This document shows, piece after piece, positions 42,470 to 50,813 of a DNA stretch of 64,000 nucleotides. The stretch's first letter is position 1. Each line of letters begins with the position of its first letter. This DNA is from Panacagrimonas perspica (GTDB lineage: Bacteria; Pseudomonadota; Gammaproteobacteria; Nevskiales; Nevskiaceae), in NCBI RefSeq assembly GCF_004364935.1, contig NZ_SOBT01000008.1:1057534-1121533 (forward strand). Direction: 5' to 3'. The notes under the pieces were generated by a model. That model made no database searches, was not told the origin of the DNA, and saw nothing but the letters and a program-made list of their open reading frames with translations. Position numbers and translations under genes: made by a program.

Positions 42470-42483
42470 TTGACCCAGGTCAA
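42470..42483 (+). promoter_or_regulatory. FNR/Anr box TTGACCCAGGTCAA (dksA-like)
   Basis: Perfect box, centre 58.5 bases before the ATG at 42535. Confidence 0.8.
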
Positions 42484-42534
42484 CGATTACCACCACGCCG
42501 CGTACGACGCTGAGGACTCTCAAAGGAGTCCGAC

Positions 42535-43020
42535 ATGAAGTCGATCACCGCGCGCCGCAGCGCACTGAAGAAAAGACGCAAGGAAGTCCACGATCAACTC
42601 CGACGTCTGCGGGTCGAGCGTACGCGCGATCCGGATTCTCCAGGGCCCGAGTCCGTAGACCGCGCGTTCGAGGCGTCGACCCACGCGGTGCTCGAGCGAC
42701 TGGAGAACAGCGCCCTGGCGGAACTGGGGCGGATCGAGCACGCGATCTCCCACATCGAACGGGGCCGAGGAAATTCCTGCGAATGTTGCCGGAAGACCAT
42801 CGATCAAAAACGCTTGCAGGCGGTGGTCCACGCGACGCAATGCAGGGCCTGCGCGAGGGCCTTTCGGGGCGTCCTGGACACTCAGCCCCTCGACGCTGCG
42901 CCCATGCCGCCGACGCGGGACGGTCTCGATTGCCGGCATTCACCGGTACACCCCATCCTTTCTGTCGTCCCGCCCGCTACACGCGATCACGCGGGAGTCG
43001 ACGCTCCGCTCCCGCTTTGA
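42535..43020 (+). CDS. DksA/TraR-type zinc-finger protein
   Basis: A 161-residue protein with a helical N-terminus (about 1-78, likely coiled coil) and a four-Cys finger C82-x2-C85...C103-x2-C106 as in DksA/TraR, which bind the RNA polymerase secondary channel. The DksA coiled-coil tip acidic pair is not obvious. A 50-residue Pro-rich tail follows the finger and is unusual. The gene is monocistronic behind an FNR box, so it may adjust transcription when oxygen falls. Confidence 0.8.
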   Translation: MKSITARRSALKKRRKEVHDQLRRLRVERTRDPDSPGPESVDRAFEASTHAVLERLENSALAELGRIEHAISHIERGRGNSCECCRKTIDQKRLQAVVHATQCRACARAFRGVLDTQPLDAAPMPPTRDGLDCRHSPVHPILSVVPPATRDHAGVDAPLPL

Positions 43021-43072
43021 TCCTGCCGCGCGTGAATGGCCTTCCGCTTCGGGCCGGTGTCGATCCAGCGGG

Positions 43073-43711
43073 TCAGGACAGGCACCACGGCGCGGAGCGG
43101 GCCAGCGCCAGCCACATCAGCAGCGCTGCCGTGCTGGTCACGAGACCGACCAGTAGCGGGACATTCCTCAGCGCCTGTTTCCTGCCTGCTTGCCCCGCCC
43201 GCGCCCACGCCCACGCGCCTGCCTGTACCGGAGGGATCGTGCCGATCCCGAAAGCCAGCAGCAGTAGCGCCCCACTGGCAGCGGAAGCCGAAAGCACCGC
43301 GTAACCCGCGGCGGCGTACAACGGTACGCAGGGCACCAGGCCGGTCACGAGGCCTGCCATCGCCTGCCGTGGCAGCCCGCTCCGGCTCGGCGGGACACAA
43401 CACGCCGCAGGTGCGCGACGTTGCGATCGCAGGAGCAGGAGGAGCAGCAAGATCGGAAGCAACGCTGTCCGGAGGCCTTCGCCGAAGGGCAGCCACGACG
43501 CCGATCGGAGCAGCCACTGCCCTGCCCCGCCCGCGATCGCGCCGAGCAACACGTATGCCCCTAGCCGGCCGAGATGCCGCGCGATCGCTGCCGCACCCGA
43601 TTGTCTTGCCTGCAGCAGGCCGCACATCACCGCGCAATGCGCGCCCGACGAGAGGCCGGCGCCCATCATCGCGGGCACGCTCAGGCTGGCAAGTGCGAGG
43701 CTGTTGTTCAT
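43073..43711 (-). CDS. TauE/SafE-like membrane protein of the cbb3 cluster
   Basis: A 212-residue protein with about six transmembrane helices. It begins with a GLSSGAHCAVMCG segment (about 18-30) and has LVTGLVPCVPLYAAAGYA, the motifs of the small TauE/SafE-like (DsbD_2) proteins commonly found beside cco genes, where Cys/Met/His pairs suggest copper handling for oxidase assembly. It follows the small membrane gene at 43758 by 46 bases, probably in the same FNR-controlled transcript. Confidence 0.82.
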   Translation of the reverse strand: MNNSLALASLSVPAMMGAGLSSGAHCAVMCGLLQARQSGAAAIARHLGRLGAYVLLGAIAGGAGQWLLRSASWLPFGEGLRTALLPILLLLLLLRSQRRAPAACCVPPSRSGLPRQAMAGLVTGLVPCVPLYAAAGYAVLSASAASGALLLLAFGIGTIPPVQAGAWAWARAGQAGRKQALRNVPLLVGLVTSTAALLMWLALARSAPWCLS

Positions 43712-43757
43712 GGCGTGTGCGCGGACGTCCGGCGATCCGGTCCTTCGCCGACCTGCA

Positions 43758-43922
43758 TCAATGGCCGGGAAGCTCGATGACAGCAGGCTCTCCGAGAGCC
43801 GTGAATCCGAATTCGGATACCACGCGGATCATCGCCGCGGCCACCAGGATGGCGACAGGCACGATCAGGACCAGAAACAGCGCATCGCTGGAACGAGGCT
43901 GCCGACCAGTTGGAACGGACAT
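43758..43922 (-). CDS. Small single-TM membrane protein (54 aa)
   Basis: Too short for routine gene finding, this frame encodes 54 residues: a polar N-terminus, one clear hydrophobic helix (ALFLVLIVPVAILVAAAMI, about 14-32) and a short C-terminal tail ending ELPGH. It lies between a perfect FNR box (63.5 bases upstream, the same distance as hemN) and the TauE/SafE-like gene. The Shine-Dalgarno site is poor. I do not recognise it; a small oxidase-assembly factor is a guess. Confidence 0.6.
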   Translation of the reverse strand: MSVPTGRQPRSSDALFLVLIVPVAILVAAAMIRVVSEFGFTALGEPAVIELPGH

Positions 43923-43978
43923 GGGAGTTCAACCGAGATTGCGTGTCCTCACTATGGACAGGAGCGCTCCGTGCCACG

Positions 43979-43992
43979 TTGACCTGCATCAA
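43979..43992 (-). promoter_or_regulatory. FNR/Anr box TTGACCTGCATCAA
   Basis: Perfect box, centre 63.5 bases before the small membrane gene. The same region has a second box at 44034 for the divergent channel gene. Confidence 0.8.
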
Positions 43993-44033
43993 TTTTCGCG
44001 GCGCAACCGGCTGCGGGTTGCCGCAACCGGTTG

Positions 44034-44047
44034 TTGACGCCCGTCAA
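44034..44047 (+). promoter_or_regulatory. FNR/Anr box TTGACGCCCGTCAA
   Basis: Perfect box 48 bases to the right of the previous one, centre 124.5 bases before the ion-channel ATG. It may serve the channel gene with a long leader or act with the first box. Confidence 0.7.
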
Positions 44048-44164
44048 TGCGGGTGCGCTCCTTCAAGGCGAGTCTGCAAACACGGTTCCGTCGTCGACAC
44101 GCCGCCGTTCCCCGGCGCAGGAAACCGTGAAGTCCACAACCCGTCCTGACCGATTCCGCGTGAC

Positions 44165-44635
44165 ATGAATCCCGACGTCCTTCCGCTGCTGACGACTCCG
44201 GCATCGACTCACGTCGGCGTGGCAGCGCTGACGGCCGGACTGATGGCACTCGCGGCGTTCGTGCACTTCGAGGCGCTGGAACGGCTGAACTACACGATGC
44301 CGCACCTTCGTCTGCAGTCCCGCGCGCGCATTCTGTTCCTGATCGTCGCGATCATGCTGCTGCACATGATCGAGATCGGCATCTTCGGCGTGGGCATCTA
44401 CTTCGCCGTGCAGCTCGCCGGCGTCGGGCACATCGCCGGCGCCAATCCGCTGCCGCTCGTGGACGCGATCTACATGTCGTCCATGACCTACACCACCGTC
44501 GGATACGGCGACCTGACGCCGGTGGGGCCGATCCGCCTGATCCTGGGCTGCGAGGCCCTGGCGGGGTTCGTCCTGCTCACCTGGTCGGCCTCGTTCACGT
44601 TTCTCGAGATGCAACGGTACTGGCGCGCGCGCTGA
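44165..44635 (+). CDS. Two-TM pore potassium-channel-like protein
   Basis: A 156-residue membrane protein. After an N-terminal helix (about 16-37) and a second (about 52-82), the pore loop MTYTTVGYGDLTP (about 111-123) has the K+-channel filter TVGYGD, then a final helix. No regulatory RCK or cNMP domain is present. It is divergent from the TauE/SafE branch with FNR boxes in between, so ion flux seems part of the low-oxygen response. Confidence 0.85.
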   Translation: MNPDVLPLLTTPASTHVGVAALTAGLMALAAFVHFEALERLNYTMPHLRLQSRARILFLIVAIMLLHMIEIGIFGVGIYFAVQLAGVGHIAGANPLPLVDAIYMSSMTYTTVGYGDLTPVGPIRLILGCEALAGFVLLTWSASFTFLEMQRYWRAR

Positions 44636-44867
44636 TGCGCAGACCTCGGGCGGCGCAGCAGGGAAAGGGCTACGGGCCGCCAGCCACCGATGATGGTTGT
44701 GTCACGAGACCTTGTCCGGGCGATGCGCCGGAGGCGATCGCGAAGGCCATTGCCAGTGCCGGCGCCTCGACACCGACGGTGATGCCAGCGAGGACGTTGC
44801 GTGCCCAGTGTTCCCTGCTCGCGATGATGCAGGTCATACCGCGCGCAAGGTTTGCGCTGGATAGGAA

Positions 44868-45005
44868 TTACTCGTCGTCCGGCAGCTCGAGCTGCTGGCG
44901 GTCAAGCTCCTCGAACTGGCCGTTCAGGGCCGCGGCGATGAAGATCCCGGCGAATCCCACCACTGTGACGACGCCAAGCGGAATCAACAGGTAGAGGCTT
45001 TCCAT
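44868..45005 (-). CDS. ccoS: cbb3 oxidase assembly protein CcoS
   Basis: A 45-residue protein, too short for routine calling: one N-terminal helix (YLLIPLGVVTVVGFAGIFI) and an acidic tail (FEELDRQQLELPDDE), the typical CcoS layout. Its ATG shares its A with the TGA of ccoI (TGATG). CcoS is needed to insert haem and copper into cbb3 oxidase. Confidence 0.93.
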   Translation of the reverse strand: MESLYLLIPLGVVTVVGFAGIFIAAALNGQFEELDRQQLELPDDE

Positions 45006-47182
45006 CACTTTTTCTCCGGCAGGCGCAGGCGCATCGCGTTGGCCACGACCACGAGCGACGACAGGGACATGCCGGCCGCGGCGAGCCACGGCGGGAGCCA
45101 GCCCACCATCGCCAAGGGCAGAACCGACAGGTTGTAGAGCGCTGCCCACGCCAGGTTCTGGCGGATGCGCTTGCGCACCTGCCGCGCCACGTCGATCGCA
45201 AGCGGCAGGCCGTCGAGACGGTCGCTGACCAGCACGAAATCCGCGCGTGCCTGAGCCACCGCCGATCCCCCGGGCATGGCGAACGATGCGTCCGCCGCCG
45301 CCAAGAACGGTGCGTCGTTCAGTCCGTCGCCCACGCACAGCACGACGCCCCCTTGCGCCTGCAGCGCACGCAGCCGTGCCAGCTTGTCTTCCGGGGTCTG
45401 CCCGGCGGCGAACTTCGGGATGCGCAGGGCGCTGGCAATGCGTCGTGCCGGCGCAGTGGTATCGCCGGTCAGCAGTTCGACACGAAGGCCAAGACGGTCG
45501 AGGCGGTCGATCGTTTCGAAAGCTTCGTCGCGGACCGGCGCCGACAGACCGAAATGGGCCAGCGACCCTTGCTCGTCGGACAGCGTGATCCAGGTCAGCG
45601 CGTCATCCTGGCCGGCGATGCGTTCCGTTGCGGGCCCGATGCGGTACCGACGTCCGTCCACGAAGCCTTCAACGCCACGACCCGCTTCGACACGGACCTG
45701 GGTCGCGGCGCTGCCGCTCGCGGCAGCGAAAAAAGCCAGCGCGATTGGATGGCGCAGACCGGATTCGAGGCTGCTGGCGATGCGCAGTACCTGTTGCGCG
45801 GTCGCACCGCGCAAAGGGTCGATCCGGTCGAGGTGCAGCCGCGCGTGCGTGAGCGTACCGGTCTTGTCGAGCAGCGCCGTATCGGCCTGGGCGAGCTTCA
45901 GCAGCCGGTCTGCACGCGTCACCAGAACGCCGTGGGCCGCCAGGCGCGAGGTGGCCGCTGCCAGGCAGGCAGGCACCGCAAGCGACAGCGCACAGGGACA
46001 ACTCGCGACCAGGACTGCAAGTGCCACCGACAGCGCGGCGTCTGCGCCGGAACGAGCGGCGAGTGCGGCACCCGCGGCGGCGAGCACCAGCACCGCCAAG
46101 GTGAACCAGCCGGCCACCTGGTCGGCTCGTTGCTGGACCGCAGGCTTGCGGGCCGCCGCGCGACGCAGCAGATGCAGGATCTCCGAAGAGCGCGTGCGAC
46201 CGACACCAGCGAGCGTTCGCAGCACGATCGGCGATGCGCCGACGTTCAGGCTCCCGGCGAAGGCGGTGTCGCCCCGCGCGCGCGTGACCGGGCGGGATTC
46301 GCCGGTCAGCAGCGACTCATCGAATTCCGCAGGCTGCTCGACCTGGCCATCGACGGGCAGCGCCTCGCCGGGCGCGACGCTGACCCGGTCGCCAGGCGAC
46401 AGCAACAGCGTTTTCACGATGCAGATCTCATCGCCTTCGATCCGGCGCGCTGTCGCAGGCGGCCCCTCGGCCAGCTGGCGCAGGCGCTGCGTAGCCTGTG
46501 CACGGGTGGCGCTTTCAAAGTGCCGGCCCGTCAGCAGTAGCGCGACAAACATCGTCGCGGTATCGAAATAGAGGGGTCCGCTTCCGTCGAACGTTCGCCA
46601 CGCCGACACCGCGGTCGCCATCACCAAGGACAGCGCAACCGGCACATCCATCGTCAGGGTGCGCGCACGCAATGTGCGCGCCGCGCCGGCGAGGAACGGC
46701 CATCCTGCGTAGGCCACGACCGGGATCGCCACGGCGAACTGCGCCCACCGCATCAAGCTGGCGATGGTCGGGTCCGGGACACCATCGAAATAGCTCGGCC
46801 AAGCGAACATCATCACCTGCATCGCCCCGATGATGGCGACGCCGATGCGGGCCATGTCGCGTCGCCGCGCAGGACGCATCGTGACCACCGGATCGTCCTC
46901 GCCCAGTACGCGTGGCTCGAAGCCCGCGTTCTTCAATTCCAGAAGCAGTTGCGCGAGCGATGGTCCTCCGGCGCGCGGCGTCAGCGCCGCGGTCCGGGAG
47001 ACGAGATCCAGTTCGAGCGTCGCAATCCGTCCGCCAATCAGGTCACGCAGACGGTTTTCGCAGCGCGCGCAATGAACGCCGTCCAGCGCGAGATGGACGG
47101 CGGAAGGCGGCGCCGATTTATCCCGATCCGTCGCAAGGCTCGCCTCCAGCGCGGCCACCTGCGCTGCGCCCTCGGCATTCAA
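45005..47182 (-). CDS. ccoI: Copper-transporting P1B ATPase CcoI/FixI
   Basis: A 725-residue ATPase. An N-terminal metal-binding domain has CARC (about 38-41); the membrane motif is SCPCALS; TGES, DKTGTLT (phosphorylated Asp) and GDGLNDAP follow. CcoI exports copper to the periplasm for the CuB site of cbb3 oxidase. It overlaps the upstream ccoH-like gene by ATGA and ccoS by one base. Confidence 0.95.
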   Translation of the reverse strand: MNAEGAAQVAALEASLATDRDKSAPPSAVHLALDGVHCARCENRLRDLIGGRIATLELDLVSRTAALTPRAGGPSLAQLLLELKNAGFEPRVLGEDDPVVTMRPARRRDMARIGVAIIGAMQVMMFAWPSYFDGVPDPTIASLMRWAQFAVAIPVVAYAGWPFLAGAARTLRARTLTMDVPVALSLVMATAVSAWRTFDGSGPLYFDTATMFVALLLTGRHFESATRAQATQRLRQLAEGPPATARRIEGDEICIVKTLLLSPGDRVSVAPGEALPVDGQVEQPAEFDESLLTGESRPVTRARGDTAFAGSLNVGASPIVLRTLAGVGRTRSSEILHLLRRAAARKPAVQQRADQVAGWFTLAVLVLAAAGAALAARSGADAALSVALAVLVASCPCALSLAVPACLAAATSRLAAHGVLVTRADRLLKLAQADTALLDKTGTLTHARLHLDRIDPLRGATAQQVLRIASSLESGLRHPIALAFFAAASGSAATQVRVEAGRGVEGFVDGRRYRIGPATERIAGQDDALTWITLSDEQGSLAHFGLSAPVRDEAFETIDRLDRLGLRVELLTGDTTAPARRIASALRIPKFAAGQTPEDKLARLRALQAQGGVVLCVGDGLNDAPFLAAADASFAMPGGSAVAQARADFVLVSDRLDGLPLAIDVARQVRKRIRQNLAWAALYNLSVLPLAMVGWLPPWLAAAGMSLSSLVVVANAMRLRLPEKK

Positions 47183-47334
47183 GGCGGTGTCGCCGCCGGT
47201 TCAGCGATTTCGGTGAATCCCGACTTCGACGCGACGTGCAGATAGCCGATCAGGGCGATCACCGTTGCGACGGGGATGGCCAATGCCAGCCACAGCTCGA
47301 AGATGCGCAACGGGGATTTTTTTGGATCCGGCAT
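47179..47334 (-). CDS. CcoH/FixH-like small membrane protein
   Basis: I place the start at ATG 47334, giving 51 residues: PDPKKSPLRIFELW, one helix (LALAIPVATVIALIGYLHV) and a short periplasmic tail. A longer frame begins at 47397, but that ATG touches an FNR box; with FNR at -41.5 the transcript starts near 47362, inside that frame. The place between ccoG and ccoI is that of CcoH/FixH, yet it is much shorter than usual CcoH (about 150-170), so it is a minimal or different assembly factor. Confidence 0.7.
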   Translation of the reverse strand: MPDPKKSPLRIFELWLALAIPVATVIALIGYLHVASKSGFTEIAEPAATPP

Positions 47335-47396
47335 GTCGGGTTCGGTAGCGACGGGTGGGACGACGACGACTCTGCTCCGCTCGGCAACCTCCGGCA

Positions 47397-47410
47397 TTGA
47401 TCCTCGTCAA
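47397..47410 (-). promoter_or_regulatory. FNR/Anr box TTGATCCTCGTCAA (ccoHIS)
   Basis: Perfect box directly after the ccoG stop and centred 69.5 bases before the ccoH-like ATG chosen here. It provides an internal promoter for the assembly genes. Confidence 0.8.
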
Positions 47411-48796
47411 CTAGCTTCCGTCCGAAGTGACGAAACGTACGTCGCGACTGACAGCCATCGAGGGAGCTTCGTCCGCCGTCGCCCGCACGCTCACTTCGAC
47501 GACGGTCGCAAGCCGCGCCTTTTGTGGTGGCAGCCGCAAGGTCACCGGCGTGGCGGTCGTCAGGCCGCTCCCGACCGAAATCTCTGCCGGAATGGCCTCC
47601 ATCACGGTGCCGTCATCCAAGCGCGCGTCGATACGAAACCGGTGCACACGATCGTCCTCGTTGGTGAACTTGAACGTGTACAGGTTCTCGAGCGCGCCAT
47701 TCGCGCGTTCGCGCACCAGGGTGTGACGGTCACGCAGGACGTCGAACTTGATGGGCGATCGCAGCCAAAGCATGACGCACAGCCCGGCCAGGGACGCGAG
47801 CCAGACCGTCGCGTAGCCGATCGAGCGCGGACGCAACCAGCGATGCGGCTTCCCTTCCGACTGGTTCTCGGAGGTATAGCGGATCAGTCCACGCGGCTTC
47901 CCTACGGTGTCCATGACCCCGTCGCAGACGTCCACGCAGGCCGCGCAGGCAATGCACTCGTACTGCAGGCCTTTCCGGATGTCGATGCCGACGGGGCAGA
48001 CCTGGACGCACAGCGAGCAGTCAATGCAGTCACCGGGCGACGCGCCCTGCTTCTTCGCCATGGTCTTGCGCGGCTCTCCGCGCGCTGGGATGTAGGCGAT
48101 GATCTGCGTGTCGCGGTCGAACATCGCCGATTGGAAACGGGCGTACGGGCACATGTACTTGCATACCTGTTCGCGCATGAAGCCCGCGTTGCCCCATGTC
48201 GTGAATCCATAGAACAGCGACCAGAACAAGGTCCAGCCGCCGAGCTGGAACTGCAGCGCAGCGGGAAAGATTTCGCGCGCCGGAACGAAGTAGGCGACAA
48301 AGGACAGCCCCGTGAACAGCCCGAAGATCGCCCACAGCAGGTGCTTGCTGCCGCGACGCAGAAGCTTGCGCGCATTCCACCGCTGCCGATCCAGCTGCAG
48401 CCGCGCATGGCGATCGCCTTCGCACAGCTGTTCCATCCAGAGGAAGGCCTCGGTCCATACTGTCTGCGGACAGGCGAAGCCACACCACACGCGGCCGAGA
48501 ATGTTGGTGAACAGGAACAGGGTCATGGCTGCGACCAGCAGCAGGATCGACAGCAGGATCAGGTCCTGCGGCACCAGGGTCAGTCCGCCCAGGTGAAAGC
48601 GCCGGTGCGGCAGGTCGAGCCAGACCAGCGGATGCCCGCTCCACTGCAGCCAGGGAACGAGGTAGAACAGACCCAGGAGCGTCGTCATCGACAGCGCGCG
48701 CAGCGTCTGGAAACGGCCCTTCGCGCGGCGCGGCTGGATCCGTGCACCCGATTCGTACATCGAGACCAGTTTCTCGGGGGCCGGATCAGCGCGCAC
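47411..48796 (-). CDS. ccoG: cbb3 oxidase accessory protein CcoG (RdxA/FixG)
   Basis: A 461-residue membrane iron-sulfur protein: five or so helices, then two [4Fe-4S] ferredoxin motifs (CIDCSLCVQVCPVG and CIACAACVDVCD), then a periplasmic Ig-like FixG C-terminal domain. CcoG reduces Cu(II) for cbb3 assembly. GTG at 48796 follows GGAGG by five bases and lies inside the previous gene (11-base overlap). Confidence 0.95.
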   Translation of the reverse strand: MRADPAPEKLVSMYESGARIQPRRAKGRFQTLRALSMTTLLGLFYLVPWLQWSGHPLVWLDLPHRRFHLGGLTLVPQDLILLSILLLVAAMTLFLFTNILGRVWCGFACPQTVWTEAFLWMEQLCEGDRHARLQLDRQRWNARKLLRRGSKHLLWAIFGLFTGLSFVAYFVPAREIFPAALQFQLGGWTLFWSLFYGFTTWGNAGFMREQVCKYMCPYARFQSAMFDRDTQIIAYIPARGEPRKTMAKKQGASPGDCIDCSLCVQVCPVGIDIRKGLQYECIACAACVDVCDGVMDTVGKPRGLIRYTSENQSEGKPHRWLRPRSIGYATVWLASLAGLCVMLWLRSPIKFDVLRDRHTLVRERANGALENLYTFKFTNEDDRVHRFRIDARLDDGTVMEAIPAEISVGSGLTTATPVTLRLPPQKARLATVVEVSVRATADEAPSMAVSRDVRFVTSDGS

Positions 48797-49076
48797 GGGA
48801 GCCTCCGGACGCGTCGCAATCGCAGAGCAGCGCCTGGCAAGTCGCCGGGACCAGCGCGAGGACCAGGCAGATCCCGAACGCCGCGGCGAGCCTGGCCATC
48901 GACATCGGCGGTTCGAGCCAGTCCGCGGGCAGCATCAGCCACACGAGCAAGGCAAGGCTCGCACCCAGGAACGTCGACCAGCCGACGGTCGCGACCTGGC
49001 GCAGTGTCGGGCTGCGGCCGAGATCCGCGTGCGCACGTCCGGTCAGTGTCGCGTCGGTACGCTTTCTGCGGCTCAC
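48786..49076 (-). CDS. Two-TM protein between ccoP and ccoG
   Basis: A 96-residue protein with a basic N-terminus and two hydrophobic helices (about 31-51 and 60-82), then CDCDASGG. GTG at 49076 overlaps the ccoP stop (GTGA), and its end overlaps ccoG, so it is locked in the cco operon. I do not recognise the family; the Cys-rich C-terminus after helix 2 could bind copper. Confidence 0.7.
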   Translation of the reverse strand: MSRRKRTDATLTGRAHADLGRSPTLRQVATVGWSTFLGASLALLVWLMLPADWLEPPMSMARLAAAFGICLVLALVPATCQALLCDCDASGGSRAR

Positions 49077-50017
49077 GGGAGAGCCGCCGTCCGTTGCTGC
49101 GACGGGGGCGCCGGGGGAGTCTGCAAAACCTCCGCGCCCGACTGCTTCTCCGACAGCGACTTGATATAGCCCGCGACCAGCCGTTGCTCGTCAGGCGAGA
49201 TCAACGTGTCGTGCGCCGGCATGTGGCTCTCGCGACCCCACAGGATCGAATTGCGTACGCGCTCCTGCGATCCGCCGAACAACCATACGTCGTCCGTGAG
49301 GTTGGGCGCTCCCAGGGTCACGTTGCCCTTGCCTTCCGCACCATGGCAAGCGGCGCACATTCCGGCGAACGCGGCCATGCCCACTTCGCGCGCATGGGGA
49401 TCCAGCTCCTTGTCCGACCAGAAGGGAACGAAGTTGACCAGGGCCTGGAGCTGCTCGGGGGACAGGGCGCCGTTGAATGCCGGCATTTTGGAAGTGCGCC
49501 CCGACTTGATGGTCGCGAGCAGGGTCTCCGCGTCACCGCCATAGAGCCAATCCTGATCGGTGAGATCCGGGAAGCCGATCGCGCCGCGCGCGTCGGGACC
49601 GTGGCATCCGGCGCAGTTGCTCAGGAACACCGCGCGACCCATCGATCGCGCGCCGGCGTCCTGCGCCAGCTGGTCCACCGAGTAGCTGACGTAGCGCGCG
49701 TACTGGGCGGTGCGCTGCTCAGTCAGCTTTGCCAAGCCCTCCTCCATCTCCTGAGTGGAGGTCCACCCGAGGCGGCCCGCGAGGTTACCGAGCCCCGGAT
49801 AGAAGGCGAGGTATCCCACGGCAAAGACGACGGTCAGGACGAACAGATTGAACCACCATCGCGGCAGAGGGTTGTTGTACTCGGAAAGATCGTCGTCCCA
49901 GACATGTCCTGTCGTGTCGCCGGACTTTCCCTTGCGGTTGGCCAGCAGCAGCCATACGCAGCCGACGATGCTGGCCACGACGATCACCACGATCCACAGG
50001 TGCCAGAACGTGGTCAC
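49073..50017 (-). CDS. ccoP: cbb3 oxidase dihaem subunit CcoP
   Basis: A 314-residue membrane-anchored cytochrome c. Two N-terminal helices (about 5-25 and 57-73) are followed by two haem-c motifs CAGCH and CAACH with their distal Met (KMPAF, HMPAHD). GTG at 50017 overlaps the ccoQ stop. It passes electrons to CcoO. Confidence 0.97.
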   Translation of the reverse strand: MTTFWHLWIVVIVVASIVGCVWLLLANRKGKSGDTTGHVWDDDLSEYNNPLPRWWFNLFVLTVVFAVGYLAFYPGLGNLAGRLGWTSTQEMEEGLAKLTEQRTAQYARYVSYSVDQLAQDAGARSMGRAVFLSNCAGCHGPDARGAIGFPDLTDQDWLYGGDAETLLATIKSGRTSKMPAFNGALSPEQLQALVNFVPFWSDKELDPHAREVGMAAFAGMCAACHGAEGKGNVTLGAPNLTDDVWLFGGSQERVRNSILWGRESHMPAHDTLISPDEQRLVAGYIKSLSEKQSGAEVLQTPPAPPSQQRTAALP

Positions 50018-50160
50018 TTCCCTGCTCCGGTCGCAATGTCATCGGCGAGCGGAAGGCGCGAAGCATCGGCGAACCGCTCGCGGTTCCGGCGCGACCATGC
50101 CCAGACCGCGATGCCGACATAGGAGAGGAACGCGACGATGGTGAAGATTCCGCTGATCAT
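50014..50160 (-). CDS. ccoQ: cbb3 oxidase small subunit CcoQ
   Basis: A 48-residue single-helix protein (IFTIVAFLSYVGIAVWAW, then a basic stop-transfer WSRRNRERF). It lies exactly between ccoO and ccoP with four-base overlaps on both sides, the usual ccoQ position. Too short for routine gene calls. Confidence 0.93.
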   Translation of the reverse strand: MISGIFTIVAFLSYVGIAVWAWSRRNRERFADASRLPLADDIATGAGK

Positions 50161-50813
50161 GAGATTTTTCCGGCTGGATTGGCCGCCACTGGCGCGGGGG
50201 CGGTGGAAGACGGAGGTGCGACAGGAGCGCGCAGCGTCTGCAGGTAGGCGATCAGGGCATCGAGCTTGGTTTTGTAGCTGACCGCTTCATCGGCCCCGGC
50301 AATGTCGGCATCGGTATATGGAACGCCGACGCGGCGCAGCGCCTTCATCATGTCGGCGACCTCACCCGGATCGAAGTGCTGCTCGTCCAGCCACCGGTAT
50401 CCCGGCATGTTGGATTCGGGCACCACGTCCTGCGGATGCAGCAGGTGGATGCGGTGCCAAGCGTCGCTGTAGCGACCCCCGATACGCGAGAGATCCGGGC
50501 CGGTGCGCTTGGAACCCCATTGGAACGGATGGTCGTAGACCGACTCACCCGCATTCGCGGCGGGGCCGTAACGCAGGACTTCTTCGGCCAGCGATCGCAC
50601 CTGCTGCGAGTGGCAGCCGTAGCACCCCTCGCGGACATAGACGTCGCGGCCGGCGGTCTCGAGCGCATTGCGCAGGTGCAGACCCGGCGAAGGTTCAGTC
50701 GCCGCCTTCTGGTTCATCAGCGGAATGATCTCGACCAGACCACCGAAGGAGATCGCGATGACGATCAGGATCGACATCAGGCCGATGTTCTTCTCCAGCG
50801 TTTCGTGTTTCAT
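50157..50813 (-). CDS. ccoO: cbb3 oxidase monohaem subunit CcoO
   Basis: A 218-residue membrane-anchored cytochrome c: one N-terminal helix, haem motif CYGCHSQQ (about 64-71) and distal Met in ESNMPGY. The Ala/Pro-rich tail is longer than usual. It overlaps both ccoN and ccoQ by four bases. Confidence 0.97.
   Translation of the reverse strand: MKHETLEKNIGLMSILIVIAISFGGLVEIIPLMNQKAATEPSPGLHLRNALETAGRDVYVREGCYGCHSQQVRSLAEEVLRYGPAANAGESVYDHPFQWGSKRTGPDLSRIGGRYSDAWHRIHLLHPQDVVPESNMPGYRWLDEQHFDPGEVADMMKALRRVGVPYTDADIAGADEAVSYKTKLDALIAYLQTLRAPVAPPSSTAPAPVAANPAGKIS

Noticed and set aside
47276-50122. 948-codon plus-strand open frame opposite ccoG/ccoP
   Set aside because: Shadow of GC-rich genes on the other strand: His/Arg/Gln-rich, no domains, and it crosses three real genes.
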